Positions 1 to 5,066 of a stretch of 7,343 nucleotides of DNA are shown here, piece by piece. The position numbers and the translations under genes are program-made. Position 1 is the first letter of the stretch. Every line of letters begins with the position of its first letter. The stretch is from Pseudomonadota bacterium (GTDB lineage Bacteria; Pseudomonadota; Alphaproteobacteria; UBA9655): assembly GCA_021809225.1 (NCBI GenBank), contig JAKBAL010000106.1:1-7343 (forward strand). Reading direction: 5' to 3'. The notes below the pieces were generated by a model, which saw nothing but the letters and a program-made list of their open reading frames with translations, had not been told where the DNA came from and ran no database searches.

Positions 1-39
1 CCAACTAGGAGTCTATCATGTTAACATCATCAACTAAAT

Positions 40-80
40 CTTAAGGCCAAGCCTTGAGGGTCCACTAGTCAAACTAGTGG
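40..80 (+). terminator. Two tandem hairpins, possible terminator
   Basis: Two adjacent stem-loops share a three-base CAA loop. The first, 40-58, has an 8-bp stem including one G-T pair. The second, 62-80, is a perfect 8-bp stem CCACTAGT/ACTAGTGG. A reading frame entering from the left edge stops at 35-37, just before the first hairpin, which fits a terminator for a gene outside the window. There is no clear T-tract after either stem (only CTTTCCTG), so this is a hairpin call rather than a confident rho-independent terminator. Confidence 0.3.
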
Positions 81-365
81 CTTTCCTGTCAGAGAGTAAA
101 GTAAATAATGAAGAGTCATATAAATAACTCTAAATTTTCTTTTTTCTTTTTTTGTAAATCCACTATAAATTAAAAAGAAAAAATTTATTGCCTATTTTGT
201 TATGTACTTACTCATTATGATGAATAGTAAACTAAGTATCTATCCTGAAAAACGCGTTAAGGAGGACACTTACTGCAAATTGACATAGTTATTAGAAATG
301 AGGTATTTGTATAAAAATACTTTAGAGATAAGGTAGAGAAATCTAATAAACTTACGATAATGAAC
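81..365. other. AT-rich region without a recognisable gene
   Basis: No credible coding frame is seen on either strand; all six frames are broken by frequent stops. A low-complexity inverted repeat of T6CT5 (140-151) with A5GA6 (172-183) is present. A strong Shine-Dalgarno-like AAGGAGGA lies near 259-266, but no ATG, GTG or TTG follows at usable spacing. TTGACA at 280-285 with TATTTG at 304-309 (18-bp spacing) could be a weak plus-strand promoter, but no gene lies downstream of it. Confidence 0.4.
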
Positions 366-531
366 CTCCTGCGAAAGTGTTAAAGGTCGCTTGGGGCAAT
401 AACCGGGTTATTTTTACAAAATTTATGAAAAATTTCTCATTTTAACGACCATACATGAGCAAAGGAGATCCTCGACTTATGATTTTAACCCCCCAATACA
501 AAAAGAGAGGTTTTTTTGACTTTCGCAGGAG
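366..531. repeat. MITE-like element with 13-bp inverted ends
   Basis: CTCCTGCGAAAGT at 366-378 is perfectly repeated in inverted orientation as ACTTTCGCAGGAG at 519-531. The 166-bp segment has no intact gene and contains a 15-bp odd palindrome, AATAACC-G-GGTTATT, at 398-412. This is the architecture of a miniature inverted-repeat element or an internally deleted insertion sequence. The 9-mer ATCTAATAA occurs at 341-349 and 532-540. The right copy abuts the element exactly, but the left copy is 16 bp away from its end, so it is not a clean target-site duplication. The parent element family was not recognised. Confidence 0.45.
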
Positions 532-718
532 ATCTAATAAGACAGCACTATCTAAAATTATTAAACGAAGATATTTTTAATCAGCAATTACAAAGAATTC
601 TTTTTTAACAAGCAAAAGAGATGCTGTTTATTTGTTTGTTTACTGGAAGGATCAAAATCTCAATGACCTTTTTGCTTCTCAATTAAAAGAATACTTAGAT
701 TTGGCAAGAGGGAGTTGA
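489..718 (+). pseudogene. Frameshifted remnant of an unknown gene
   Basis: Two overlapping plus-strand frames look like one protein split by a single frameshift. The first is open from 489 to a TAA at 606-608 and includes the residues RQHYLKLLNEDIFNQQLQRI. The second is open from about 581 to a TGA at 716-718 and contains DAVYLFVYWKD and then LFASQLKEYLDLARGS. They join naturally if one base is gained or lost in the T6 run at 601-606. There is no start codon with a ribosome-binding site, and the 5' part runs into the inverted-repeat element ending at 531, so the gene is probably also truncated there. The family was not recognised, and the composition alone supports a former coding sequence. 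Confidence 0.35.
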
Positions 719-801
719 ACTCTCTGGGTTGAGATGAAAAGTTTCCAATACTACGTCATTTTTCTTTCCCCTTTCTCAGACTTAGCCTATCGCTATACGT
801 C

Positions 802-843
802 GCTTGCGACAAAGCGCTGTTGCCAGAGGCAACACATAAGCGC
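802..843 (+). repeat. Palindromic intergenic repeat, copy A
   Basis: This 42-bp unit has a counterpart of identical length in inverted orientation at 1689-1730. By direct comparison 30 of 42 positions match, and the identity is concentrated in blocks: GCTTGCGACAA, GTTGCC, GGCAA and AGCGC. The unit folds as TGTTGCC-AGA-GGCAACA (818-834), and its outer segment GCGCT (814-818) can pair with AGCGC (839-843). Just upstream, GTCGC-TT-GCGAC (799-810) forms another small palindrome. It looks like a dispersed REP-like family. Confidence 0.5.
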
Positions 844-999
844 ACAACTTTCAATTGAAGAAATTAGCTGTCAAGACTAAATGCCACTTAAACACGTTTT
901 AAGAGAGCTACAGAAACACAAAAAAATTATCTTGTAGAGGATTTTTCCCATCCAATACCTAAAAAGTGATTCTAGAGCATTTTAGAGGCATATTGTGAA

Positions 1000-1015
1000 A
1001 GAGTAATGATACTCT
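1000..1015 (-). terminator. Weak hairpin after the 1023-1490 gene
   Basis: Read on the minus strand, AGAGTA-TCAT-TACTCT forms a 6-bp stem starting 7 bases after the stop codon of the secreted-protein gene. Only two or three T residues follow, so termination would be inefficient. The call rests on position and stem only. Confidence 0.3.
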
Positions 1016-1022
1016 GTATAAG

Positions 1023-1490
1023 CTAGAGTAGTCTTCGTTTTGCTTGAGCTTCCTGAAAATCTCTCAAAATTTTTTCACCTAAGCCTATTCTGACGCCTGT
1101 AAACTCATCATATTCATCATAAAAAAAACTAGCAATTATTTTTGCGTTAGTTGCAAATTGATTAAGACTGTTAGTCCATGTTTTCAATGATGTTAAATGA
1201 CCGTCTGTCTTAATGTGTATAAATGAAAAATGAATATCTTTTATATTTTTTTCATCGCATGAGGACACAATCTTATTGATTTTTCTCTCAATTTTTGAAT
1301 CTTCAATATTTTTGTAATCTTTATTATTCCATACATCCAATCCCCTATCATTATTATTTACAAGAGCTATTGTAACCTTTACTTTGTCATTTTCAACATC
1401 TTCCAACTTAATGAAAGCAGCATATGCAGAGCCTACAATTAAAATGCCTAAGAAAATCCAGCCAAGGAATAGTAAGCTAAGCGTTTTCAT
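1023..1490 (-). CDS. Small exported protein of unknown family (155 aa)
   Basis: The product begins with a textbook signal peptide: a short basic start (MKT), a hydrophobic core over residues 4-20 and a likely signal peptidase I site after GSAYA near residue 24. The mature part, about 130 residues, is hydrophilic and rich in K, D, N and I. It has a single Cys near residue 78 and the segment HFSFIHIKTDGHL in the middle, and it ends in a basic tail (KRRLL). No known domain was recognised. The ATG at 1490 is preceded by AAGGAG (1501-1506) at 10-base spacing and by a good promoter, so expression is plausible. It stands alone on the minus strand and lies between the two inverted copies of a palindromic repeat. 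It is probably periplasmic or secreted; a role as a host-directed factor is only inference from the exported, orphan nature of the protein. Confidence 0.75.
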   Translation of the reverse strand: MKTLSLLFLGWIFLGILIVGSAYAAFIKLEDVENDKVKVTIALVNNNDRGLDVWNNKDYKNIEDSKIERKINKIVSSCDEKNIKDIHFSFIHIKTDGHLTSLKTWTNSLNQFATNAKIIASFFYDEYDEFTGVRIGLGEKILRDFQEAQAKRRLL

Positions 1491-1507
1491 TATAAATTCT
1501 CTCCTTT

Positions 1508-1543
1508 TTAATATAGTAAAATTGTATATTTGTCAAAATTATA
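1508..1543 (-). promoter_or_regulatory. Promoter candidates for the 1023-1490 gene
   Basis: On the minus strand a perfect -35 TTGACA (plus 1531-1536) is followed after 17 bp by TATTAA (plus 1508-1513). Overlapping it just upstream is an extended -10 element, TGGTATAAT, whose TATAAT is at plus 1538-1543. Either would give a short leader carrying the AAGGAG ribosome-binding site at 1501-1506. Confidence 0.5.
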
Positions 1544-1688
1544 CCATGAAATAATCACTAATTTTTTCCTAATTGTCAATTGAATTCAATAAACCATAAA
1601 CTTTCTTATGGGAACTATTAATGAGAAGAAACTTGTGAAAAATTTTATTCGTATTTGCTCACAAAGAAAGTCCTCTTATTTTAGAGAT

Positions 1689-1730
1689 GCGCTGATACAT
1701 TGCCTTCGGCAACGTACACTTGTCGCAAGC
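1689..1730 (-). repeat. Palindromic intergenic repeat, copy B (inverted)
   Basis: This is the reverse-complement counterpart of the unit at 802-843, with the same length and the same conserved blocks. It forms a 10-bp stem, GTACGTTGCC-GAA-GGCAATGTAT, in which two positions are G-T pairs. Between copies A and B the stem sequences outside the core differ, yet each copy still folds, which is suggestive of structure-preserving change. The repeat also forms the first codons of the ORF remnant that follows. Confidence 0.5.
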
Positions 1731-1964
1731 CATTACAACTCAAGCACTGGTTAAAAAGATTTTTTGCCAGATACAACCTCAAGTGAAAACGCTAAAAGGA
1801 ATTGAAGGGTTAAGGATTACAAATAGTTTATTATACACGAAAATTTGAAGAAGGAAGCAAAAATAAAGGTATTAAACCATACAGGAGAGTTGTTGTCACC
1901 AGAGGCCATTTTGCTTGATTTATTTTTTCAAAGTGGGGAGAATAAAGTATCTTTAGTCTACTGA
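1696..1964 (+). pseudogene. Frameshifted small gene upstream of tnpA
   Basis: Two plus-strand frames read as one protein interrupted once. The first is open 1696-1848 and contains QALVKKIFCQIQPQVKTLKG and LRITNSLLYT. The second is open 1827-1964 and contains EAKIKVLNHTGELLSPEAIL and LFFQSGENKVSLVY. A one-base change near the A-rich stretch at 1840-1846 would join them into roughly 90 residues. The TGA at 1962-1964 lies 7 bases before the tnpA GTG start, a spacing typical of an operon, so this may be an accessory gene of the same transposon. There is no convincing start or ribosome-binding site, and the palindromic repeat copy B covers the 5' end. The family was not recognised. Confidence 0.35.
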
Positions 1965-1971
1965 GTTATTG

Positions 1972-2132
1972 GTGGATAACCTTAATGAAGCCTTAAATGA
2001 GCTAGAAGTAAAGTGGTCTCTTACGCCTGAAGAAACGGATCTTGTAGCTAGAAAAGCAGGGGCAAATCAGCTTGGTTTTGCTATTTTATTAAAATTCTTT
2101 TGTTTGAAAGGAAAATTTCCAAAAAAGTATTA
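1972..2132 (+). pseudogene. tnpA: Tn3-family transposase, N-terminal fragment
   Basis: Fifty-three codons from a GTG at 1972 (or the TTG at 1969) encode a protein whose core, WSLTPEETDLVARKAGANQL followed by GFAILLKFFCLKGKFP, matches my recollection of the DUF4158 N-terminal domain of Tn3-family transposases. Full-length TnpA is close to 1000 residues, so over 90 percent is missing. The frame runs straight into the left end of the IS at 2131, where the IS sequence supplies a stop codon (TAG 2131-2133). The rest of tnpA, including the DDE catalytic region, does not continue on the other side of the IS. The fragment is non-functional, but it identifies the surrounding DNA as a Tn3-type transposon relic. 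Identification rests on remembered family motifs, not on a search. Confidence 0.7.
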
Positions 2133-2149
2133 GGGCGTGTCATCAATTA
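2131..2149 (+). repeat. Left terminal inverted repeat of IS copy 1
   Basis: TAGGGCGTGTCATCAATTA matches the complement of 2971-2989 at 18 of 19 positions. It overlaps the ancestral transposase stop codon (TGA at plus 2143-2145). Confidence 0.8.
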
Positions 2150-2908
2150 AGCCAAATTAAGATAGCGACCAAATTAAATAGCGCCGAGAAAGTTCCGTGC
2201 TGTTTTATCGTAACGGGTCGCAATCGCACGATATTGCTTGAATTTTGCAAAGAAATTCTCAATCAAATGATGATCTTTGTAAATGTCTTTGTCATACTTT
2301 GCTGGATTGTTACGGTTTGACCGCGGGGGAATCACAGCTGTACATCCTTTCTCATTCAATTTATCTCTCATTCGTTCATCGGCATCATACGCTTTATCAG
2401 CAAGCAACCGCATCTGCTTCGGTTATTTCATCTATCAAAGCATCCGAGCCCTCTAAATCATTAGCTTGTCCCGGTGTCAGATGAAACCCCGTTGGATTGC
2501 CCAACCCATCACACGTGGCATGGATTTTTGTGCTTAAGCCTCCCTTGCTTCAACCTATGACTTAGTCGACAATGGCATCTTTTTTTTAGCACCAGCACTA
2601 TGCTGATGCGCTCTTACAATCGTTGAATCAATCATAGCATATTCATTGTCCGCATCTTCTGCAAAAACCTTAAAGACTTTTTTCCATACACCTTTTTGAC
2701 TCCACCTCGTGTGACGTGTATGAATGATCCTAAAATCTCCGAAGCGTTCAGGAAGATCTCTCCAAGAAATGCCTGCTCTGTACCGATATAGGACAGCTTC
2801 TACAAATAGCCGGTTACCTTGAGCTGTAACCCCTGCTATTCCTTCTCGGCCTGGCAATATATCTTTGATTCGATCTCATTGATCATCCCGAAGGGCATAT
2901 CGACGCAT
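2143..2908 (-). pseudogene. IS5-family transposase (orfA+orfB), copy 1, degenerate
   Basis: Translation from the ATG at 2908 gives MRRYALRDDQ, then a TGA (2876-2878) where copy 2 has Trp, then an otherwise open orfA through MIDSTIVRAHQHSAGAKKK. This carries the first catalytic Asp (IDST). A run of eight A (plus 2580-2587) is where IS elements of this group make a -1 ribosomal frameshift into orfB. orfB is broken by TAA (2562-2564), TGA (2550-2552), an extra G near 2408-2409, and an extra A near 2174-2178 that replaces the usual C-terminal tail. The second Asp (ADKAYDADE) and the Glu (LIENFFAKFKQYR) are still readable. With five lesions it cannot make a transposase on its own. The intact lengths, about 100 residues of orfA fragment and 79 of orfB, are only surviving pieces. 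Confidence 0.85.
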
Positions 2909-2970
2909 TGAGAAAAAACTCCTCTACAATTTTTCTCAATTCTTAACAAGCTTACACTATATTCTCTACT

Positions 2971-2989
2971 TAATTGATGACATGCCCTA
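2971..2989 (-). repeat. Right terminal inverted repeat of IS copy 1
   Basis: TAATTGATGACATGCCCTA ends the element next to the transposase 5' end. It contains the TTG and ATG (2974, 2977) that happen to open the reading frame into the neighbouring recombinase fragment. Confidence 0.8.
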
Positions 2990-3327
2990 ATACATTTAAG
3001 GAAATATTAGCCATTCATGCAGACAGCATCCAAAATAAAGGGGGCAATTACCTGTTTGAATCGTCTTGGAAGAAGCCTTACACAGATCGTGGAATTCGTA
3101 AAATCCTTGCGCAATACACACAAGCAGCTGGTATGGACCACTCTATCTCCCCTCATAAGCTAAGACATTTCTTATTTACATGGCTTAAAAAGCAAAGAAT
3201 TGAAGATGCCCTTATACAGCCATATTCTGGGCATGAAAGCCGTCAATCCCTTGAAATATATTCAAAATTATCTATCGGAGATGCTCAAAAAGAGTACGAT
3301 ACCGTCATTGGAAAATTTCCTGTTTAG
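2990..3327 (+). pseudogene. Tyrosine recombinase/integrase, C-terminal catalytic part
   Basis: About 112 codons of a phage-integrase-type tyrosine recombinase survive. The conserved HxxR box is seen in [13 protein letters not shown], the later His in YSGHESR, and the nucleophilic Tyr nine residues after it in SLEIYSKL. The N-terminal DNA-binding domain, the first catalytic Arg and the beta-hairpin Lys are missing, because the 5' part is replaced by the IS right end. The frame stays open into the IS, so a short protein of up to 117 residues could start at TTG 2974 or ATG 2977, but it would lack essential residues and has no convincing ribosome-binding site. The ending VIGKFPV and the [17 protein letters not shown] region resemble integrases that accompany Tn3-type transposons, as far as I recall. 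It probably served cointegrate resolution or integration in the same element as tnpA. Confidence 0.75.
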
Positions 3328-3355
3328 ATCAAATGATCCCTAAAGGCACGCTCCC

Positions 3356-3841
3356 TCACACTGGGCCTAAAGGAGCAAAAAGAAGAAGAGGGTTAAGAGA
3401 AAGAGCCTGAAAACCATAATGTTGATAGAATTTCTGCGCTTTTTCGTGCTTAGCATCAATCACCATACCATAAATGCCCATACTCTCTCCCGCAAGTGAG
3501 GCGCGATATAGCGCATCAATCAGAAGAATCTCTCCATATCCCTTAGATTGCTGTTTTTTATCAACGGCAAGGCGCGCGAGACGGGCAACAGGAACCGGCC
3601 GTTTAGGAAGTTTTTTAAGAATGCTATGGGGAAGTTCATTAACATTGATAGCGCCTGAGCAGAGTGTATAATACCCTAATATTTTATAATCTTCTGCCTT
3701 CCTGATAATAAAAGTACGCGCCAATTCGCGGCGCATATCTTGTTGAGCGAAATGACTTAAGTAGAGATTAAGAGCTTCCTCTCCACAATCAAAATCAATT
3801 CTGTTATGAATTTCCTCTAATGACTCAAACTTTAGAGCCAT
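3356..3841 (-). CDS. GNAT-family toxin of a toxin-antitoxin pair
   Basis: This 161-residue protein is a typical stand-alone GCN5-related acetyltransferase of the TacT/AtaT toxin type. An early CGEEALNLYL segment (residues 19-28) precedes the core. The acetyl-CoA loop has the Q-x-x-G-x-G signature in QSKGYG (residues 98-103), after VARLARLAVD. Near the C-terminus FYQHYGF (138-144) holds the tyrosine(s) used in catalysis. Characterised relatives block translation by acetylating the amino group of aminoacyl-tRNA; the target of this one is unknown. Its ATG at 3841 lies inside the end of the antitoxin gene (17-base overlap) and has only a weak ribosome-binding site, which suggests translational coupling. 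It ends with TGA, so TGA is a normal stop here. All recognisable motifs are present and the gene looks intact. It converges on the recombinase fragment. Confidence 0.88.
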   Translation of the reverse strand: MALKFESLEEIHNRIDFDCGEEALNLYLSHFAQQDMRRELARTFIIRKAEDYKILGYYTLCSGAINVNELPHSILKKLPKRPVPVARLARLAVDKKQQSKGYGEILLIDALYRASLAGESMGIYGMVIDAKHEKAQKFYQHYGFQALSLNPLLLFAPLGPV

Positions 3842-4124
3842 TTTTATTAATTTCTTTATAGCGTTTGATTGCTTTTGAAAGGTTTGAGCTCACTGCAGGA
3901 GGGCGCTCAAGGAGCTGAAAAAAACGTATCTGTTCTTGAGGCGTAAGAGATAAGGTTTGAGATTCCGATAAAAGTTTGTATGCTCCTTCTAAAGCCTGAG
4001 AGATCGCAAAATGACTAAGGGTATCTCCTTCAAGCTCTGCGGCTCTTTGGAGAACATTCTTGGAGAGCTCAGAAATACGGATATTAAGATGAGATGTTTT
4101 AATGGATTCAGTTTGGATATTCAA
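3825..4124 (-). CDS. DUF1778 ribbon-helix-helix antitoxin
   Basis: This 99-residue protein matches the TacA-like DUF1778 family. An N-terminal beta strand HLNIRIS (residues 12-18) for DNA binding is followed by helices with LQRAAELEG and FAISQALEGA. The C-terminal toxin-binding tail has the pattern FFQLLERPPAV and then a basic helix. It should bind the GNAT toxin and repress its own operon. The start is odd: the frame begins with TTG (4122-4124), the codon before it is a stop, and there is no other Met, so no longer form exists. An ATG at 4135-4137 is one base out of frame and stops after nine codons. Either TTG is used, with the AAGAAG three bases upstream as a cramped ribosome-binding site, or a small indel has damaged the start. 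The first gene of a two-gene operon, it overlaps the toxin by 17 bases. Confidence 0.82.
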   Translation of the reverse strand: MNIQTESIKTSHLNIRISELSKNVLQRAAELEGDTLSHFAISQALEGAYKLLSESQTLSLTPQEQIRFFQLLERPPAVSSNLSKAIKRYKEINKNGSKV

Positions 4125-4141
4125 TTACTTCTTTCATCTTA

Positions 4142-4170
4142 AATGTATAGACAATGTCTTTACTTGTCAA
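4142..4170 (-). promoter_or_regulatory. Toxin-antitoxin promoter with palindromic operator
   Basis: On the minus strand a perfect -35 TTGACA (plus 4165-4170) is followed after 17 bp by TACATT (plus 4142-4147); TATACA (plus 4144-4149) is an alternative -10 at 15 bp. Between them lies an odd palindrome, GTATAGACA-A-TGTCTTTAC (plus 4145-4163), with nine-base arms and one mismatch. Its place between -35 and -10, directly upstream of a ribbon-helix-helix antitoxin, is where autorepression is expected. The 9-mer AATGTATAG recurs at 4180-4188 and might be an extra half-site. Confidence 0.6.
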
Positions 4171-4335
4171 GAAAAAAAGAATGTATAGGGCTTCCAAGCC
4201 CAAATTCGCATTAAAGCTCTAGATCAAGAATTAAGGCCAGCTTTTGAGAAATGGTATCCAAGCTGAAACAAGAGAATTCCCTGTCTCTTCCTTTAGCTGC
4301 ATGAGAAACCCACACTTTTAGATGCTCTCGTTCTA

Positions 4336-4905
4336 TTAAGAGTCGTGGCCAAAATAAAAATTGAGGGCAGCACTCTTGTTGTTTCTTAGCCCTGTATTAA
4401 GTTTGTTCAATACAGCATTACCATTATTACAAATGTTAATGTGTGGTGCAAAGTCCTGAAAACTACTTTTAAAAATTCTAGCAAGAGGCCCGTTTATGTA
4501 ACTTCCATGACTTGTGTGCTTCGTCATTTTTTCACTTATTTCCTTTAGGATTTCTTTTGTTAATGTGATGTGGTGATCTGTTTGTATCTCCTCAATCTCT
4601 ATTGACAATTCTCCGCCTCCGTATAGTTCAAAAGACTCCATATATTCAACTGTATCTTTAGCAATGTCCTTGATTGTTCCACGGAGGAAAACAGGATTAC
4701 CTTCTTCCATAAAGTGCTCAAGATTGTCAAACCGTATAGAGATTTTTTTTGTGATATTGGGATTAAGAAAATCAGAATCGTAATTAAGATCTATTGGTGC
4801 GCTTTTATGAGAATATACACTCCACGCTGAAGTGCCAATTAATATTACATATATAAAAAAACATGTAAAATATATTTTCATTATTATTTTTTCTATTTTT
4901 TTCAT
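4336..4905 (-). CDS. Exported or membrane-anchored protein of unknown family (189 aa)
   Basis: The N-terminus (MKKIEKIIMKIYFTCFFIYVILIGTS in outline) has basic residues and then a hydrophobic stretch over about residues 11-28, acting as a signal peptide or an uncleaved anchor. A second Met at residue 9 would give a more standard signal peptide. The upstream ATG is preferred because AAGGAG (4914-4919) lies 8 bases before it. The rest is soluble and mixed in charge, with the acidic segment ELSIEIEEIQ near the middle and a single Cys near residue 159. No domain was recognised. It stands alone on the minus strand with its own promoter and no clear terminator. Like the 1023-1490 product it is a lineage-specific exported protein by appearance; any effector role is speculation. 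Confidence 0.72.
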   Translation of the reverse strand: MKKIEKIIMKIYFTCFFIYVILIGTSAWSVYSHKSAPIDLNYDSDFLNPNITKKISIRFDNLEHFMEEGNPVFLRGTIKDIAKDTVEYMESFELYGGGELSIEIEEIQTDHHITLTKEILKEISEKMTKHTSHGSYINGPLARIFKSSFQDFAPHINICNNGNAVLNKLNTGLRNNKSAALNFYFGHDS

Positions 4906-4969
4906 TTTATACGCTCCTTGCAGTTATTAAGTCGAAATGAAAAAAACACATAATAAAGCTAACGCTAAA

Positions 4970-4998
4970 ATAATAGAGTATTAAAAAATAAAAAACAA
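4970..4998 (-). promoter_or_regulatory. Promoter candidate for the 4336-4905 gene
   Basis: On the minus strand TTGTTT (plus 4993-4998) and TATTAT (plus 4970-4975) are separated by 17 bp. The -10 matches consensus at five of six positions and the -35 is weaker. This gives a leader of roughly 55-60 bases that ends in the AAGGAG site. The very AT-rich background makes chance matches common. Confidence 0.35.
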
Positions 4999-5039
4999 CC
5001 CGGATTAATCTAAGTTCTCCTTTCTTATTCTAAAAATTT

Positions 5040-5060
5040 ACATAAGCGACCTCGTGTCGC
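5040..5060. repeat. Small palindrome next to the truncated IS
   Basis: GCGAC-CTCGT-GTCGC (5046-5060) is a perfect 5-bp stem in an otherwise AT-rich stretch. The bases ACATAAGCG at 5040-5048 also occur at 834-842, inside and at the end of palindromic repeat copy A, so it may be a divergent or modular relative of that family. It lies about 30 bp from the point where IS copy 2 is cut off. Confidence 0.3.
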
Positions 5061-5066
5061 CGTCCA

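Larger units (their letters stand above)
2131..2989 (-). mobile_element. IS5-family (IS427-like) insertion sequence, copy 1, decayed
   Basis: A full-length element of about 855-859 bp is bounded by 19-bp terminal inverted repeats, TAGGGCGTGTCATCAATTA (2131-2149) and its complement at 2971-2989, which differ at one position. The outermost TA on each side may be the duplicated target dinucleotide usual for this group. The transposase lies on the minus strand and is inactivated by several lesions. The element separates two unrelated gene fragments: a Tn3 transposase 5' end on the left and a tyrosine recombinase 3' end on the right. Simple insertion into one gene therefore does not explain its position. 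Confidence 0.85.

Noticed and set aside
2..37. Possible C-terminal end of a gene entering from the left
   Set aside because: Eleven codons are too few to judge; only the hairpins that follow are reported.
140..183. Inverted repeat of T-rich and A-rich runs
   Set aside because: Low-complexity AT tracts pair by chance, and no gene end lies nearby.
862..980. Short plus-strand frame with KRATETQKNYLVEDFSHPIP
   Set aside because: It is a short open stretch with no start codon or context, so coding origin cannot be supported.
2245..2484. Plus-strand open frame of 79 codons
   Set aside because: It is antisense to the IS transposase and has no ribosome-binding site or protein-like pattern.
2550..2878. 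Possible recoding of TGA as an amino acid, because TGA replaces Trp in IS copy 1
   Set aside because: Other TGA codons replace Arg positions, TAA and frameshifts are present too, and the intact GNAT gene ends with TGA. Ordinary decay explains it.
3474..3671. Plus-strand open frame of 65 codons
   Set aside because: It is a shadow of the well-supported GNAT gene on the opposite strand.
4189..4266. Short plus-strand frame GFQAQIRIKALDQELRPAFE... ending in TGA
   Set aside because: It looks protein-like, but it is only 25 codons, has no start and no recognised family. It may be a scrap of a lost gene. A 6-bp palindrome GGGCTT-CC-AAGCCC at 4188-4201 overlaps it.
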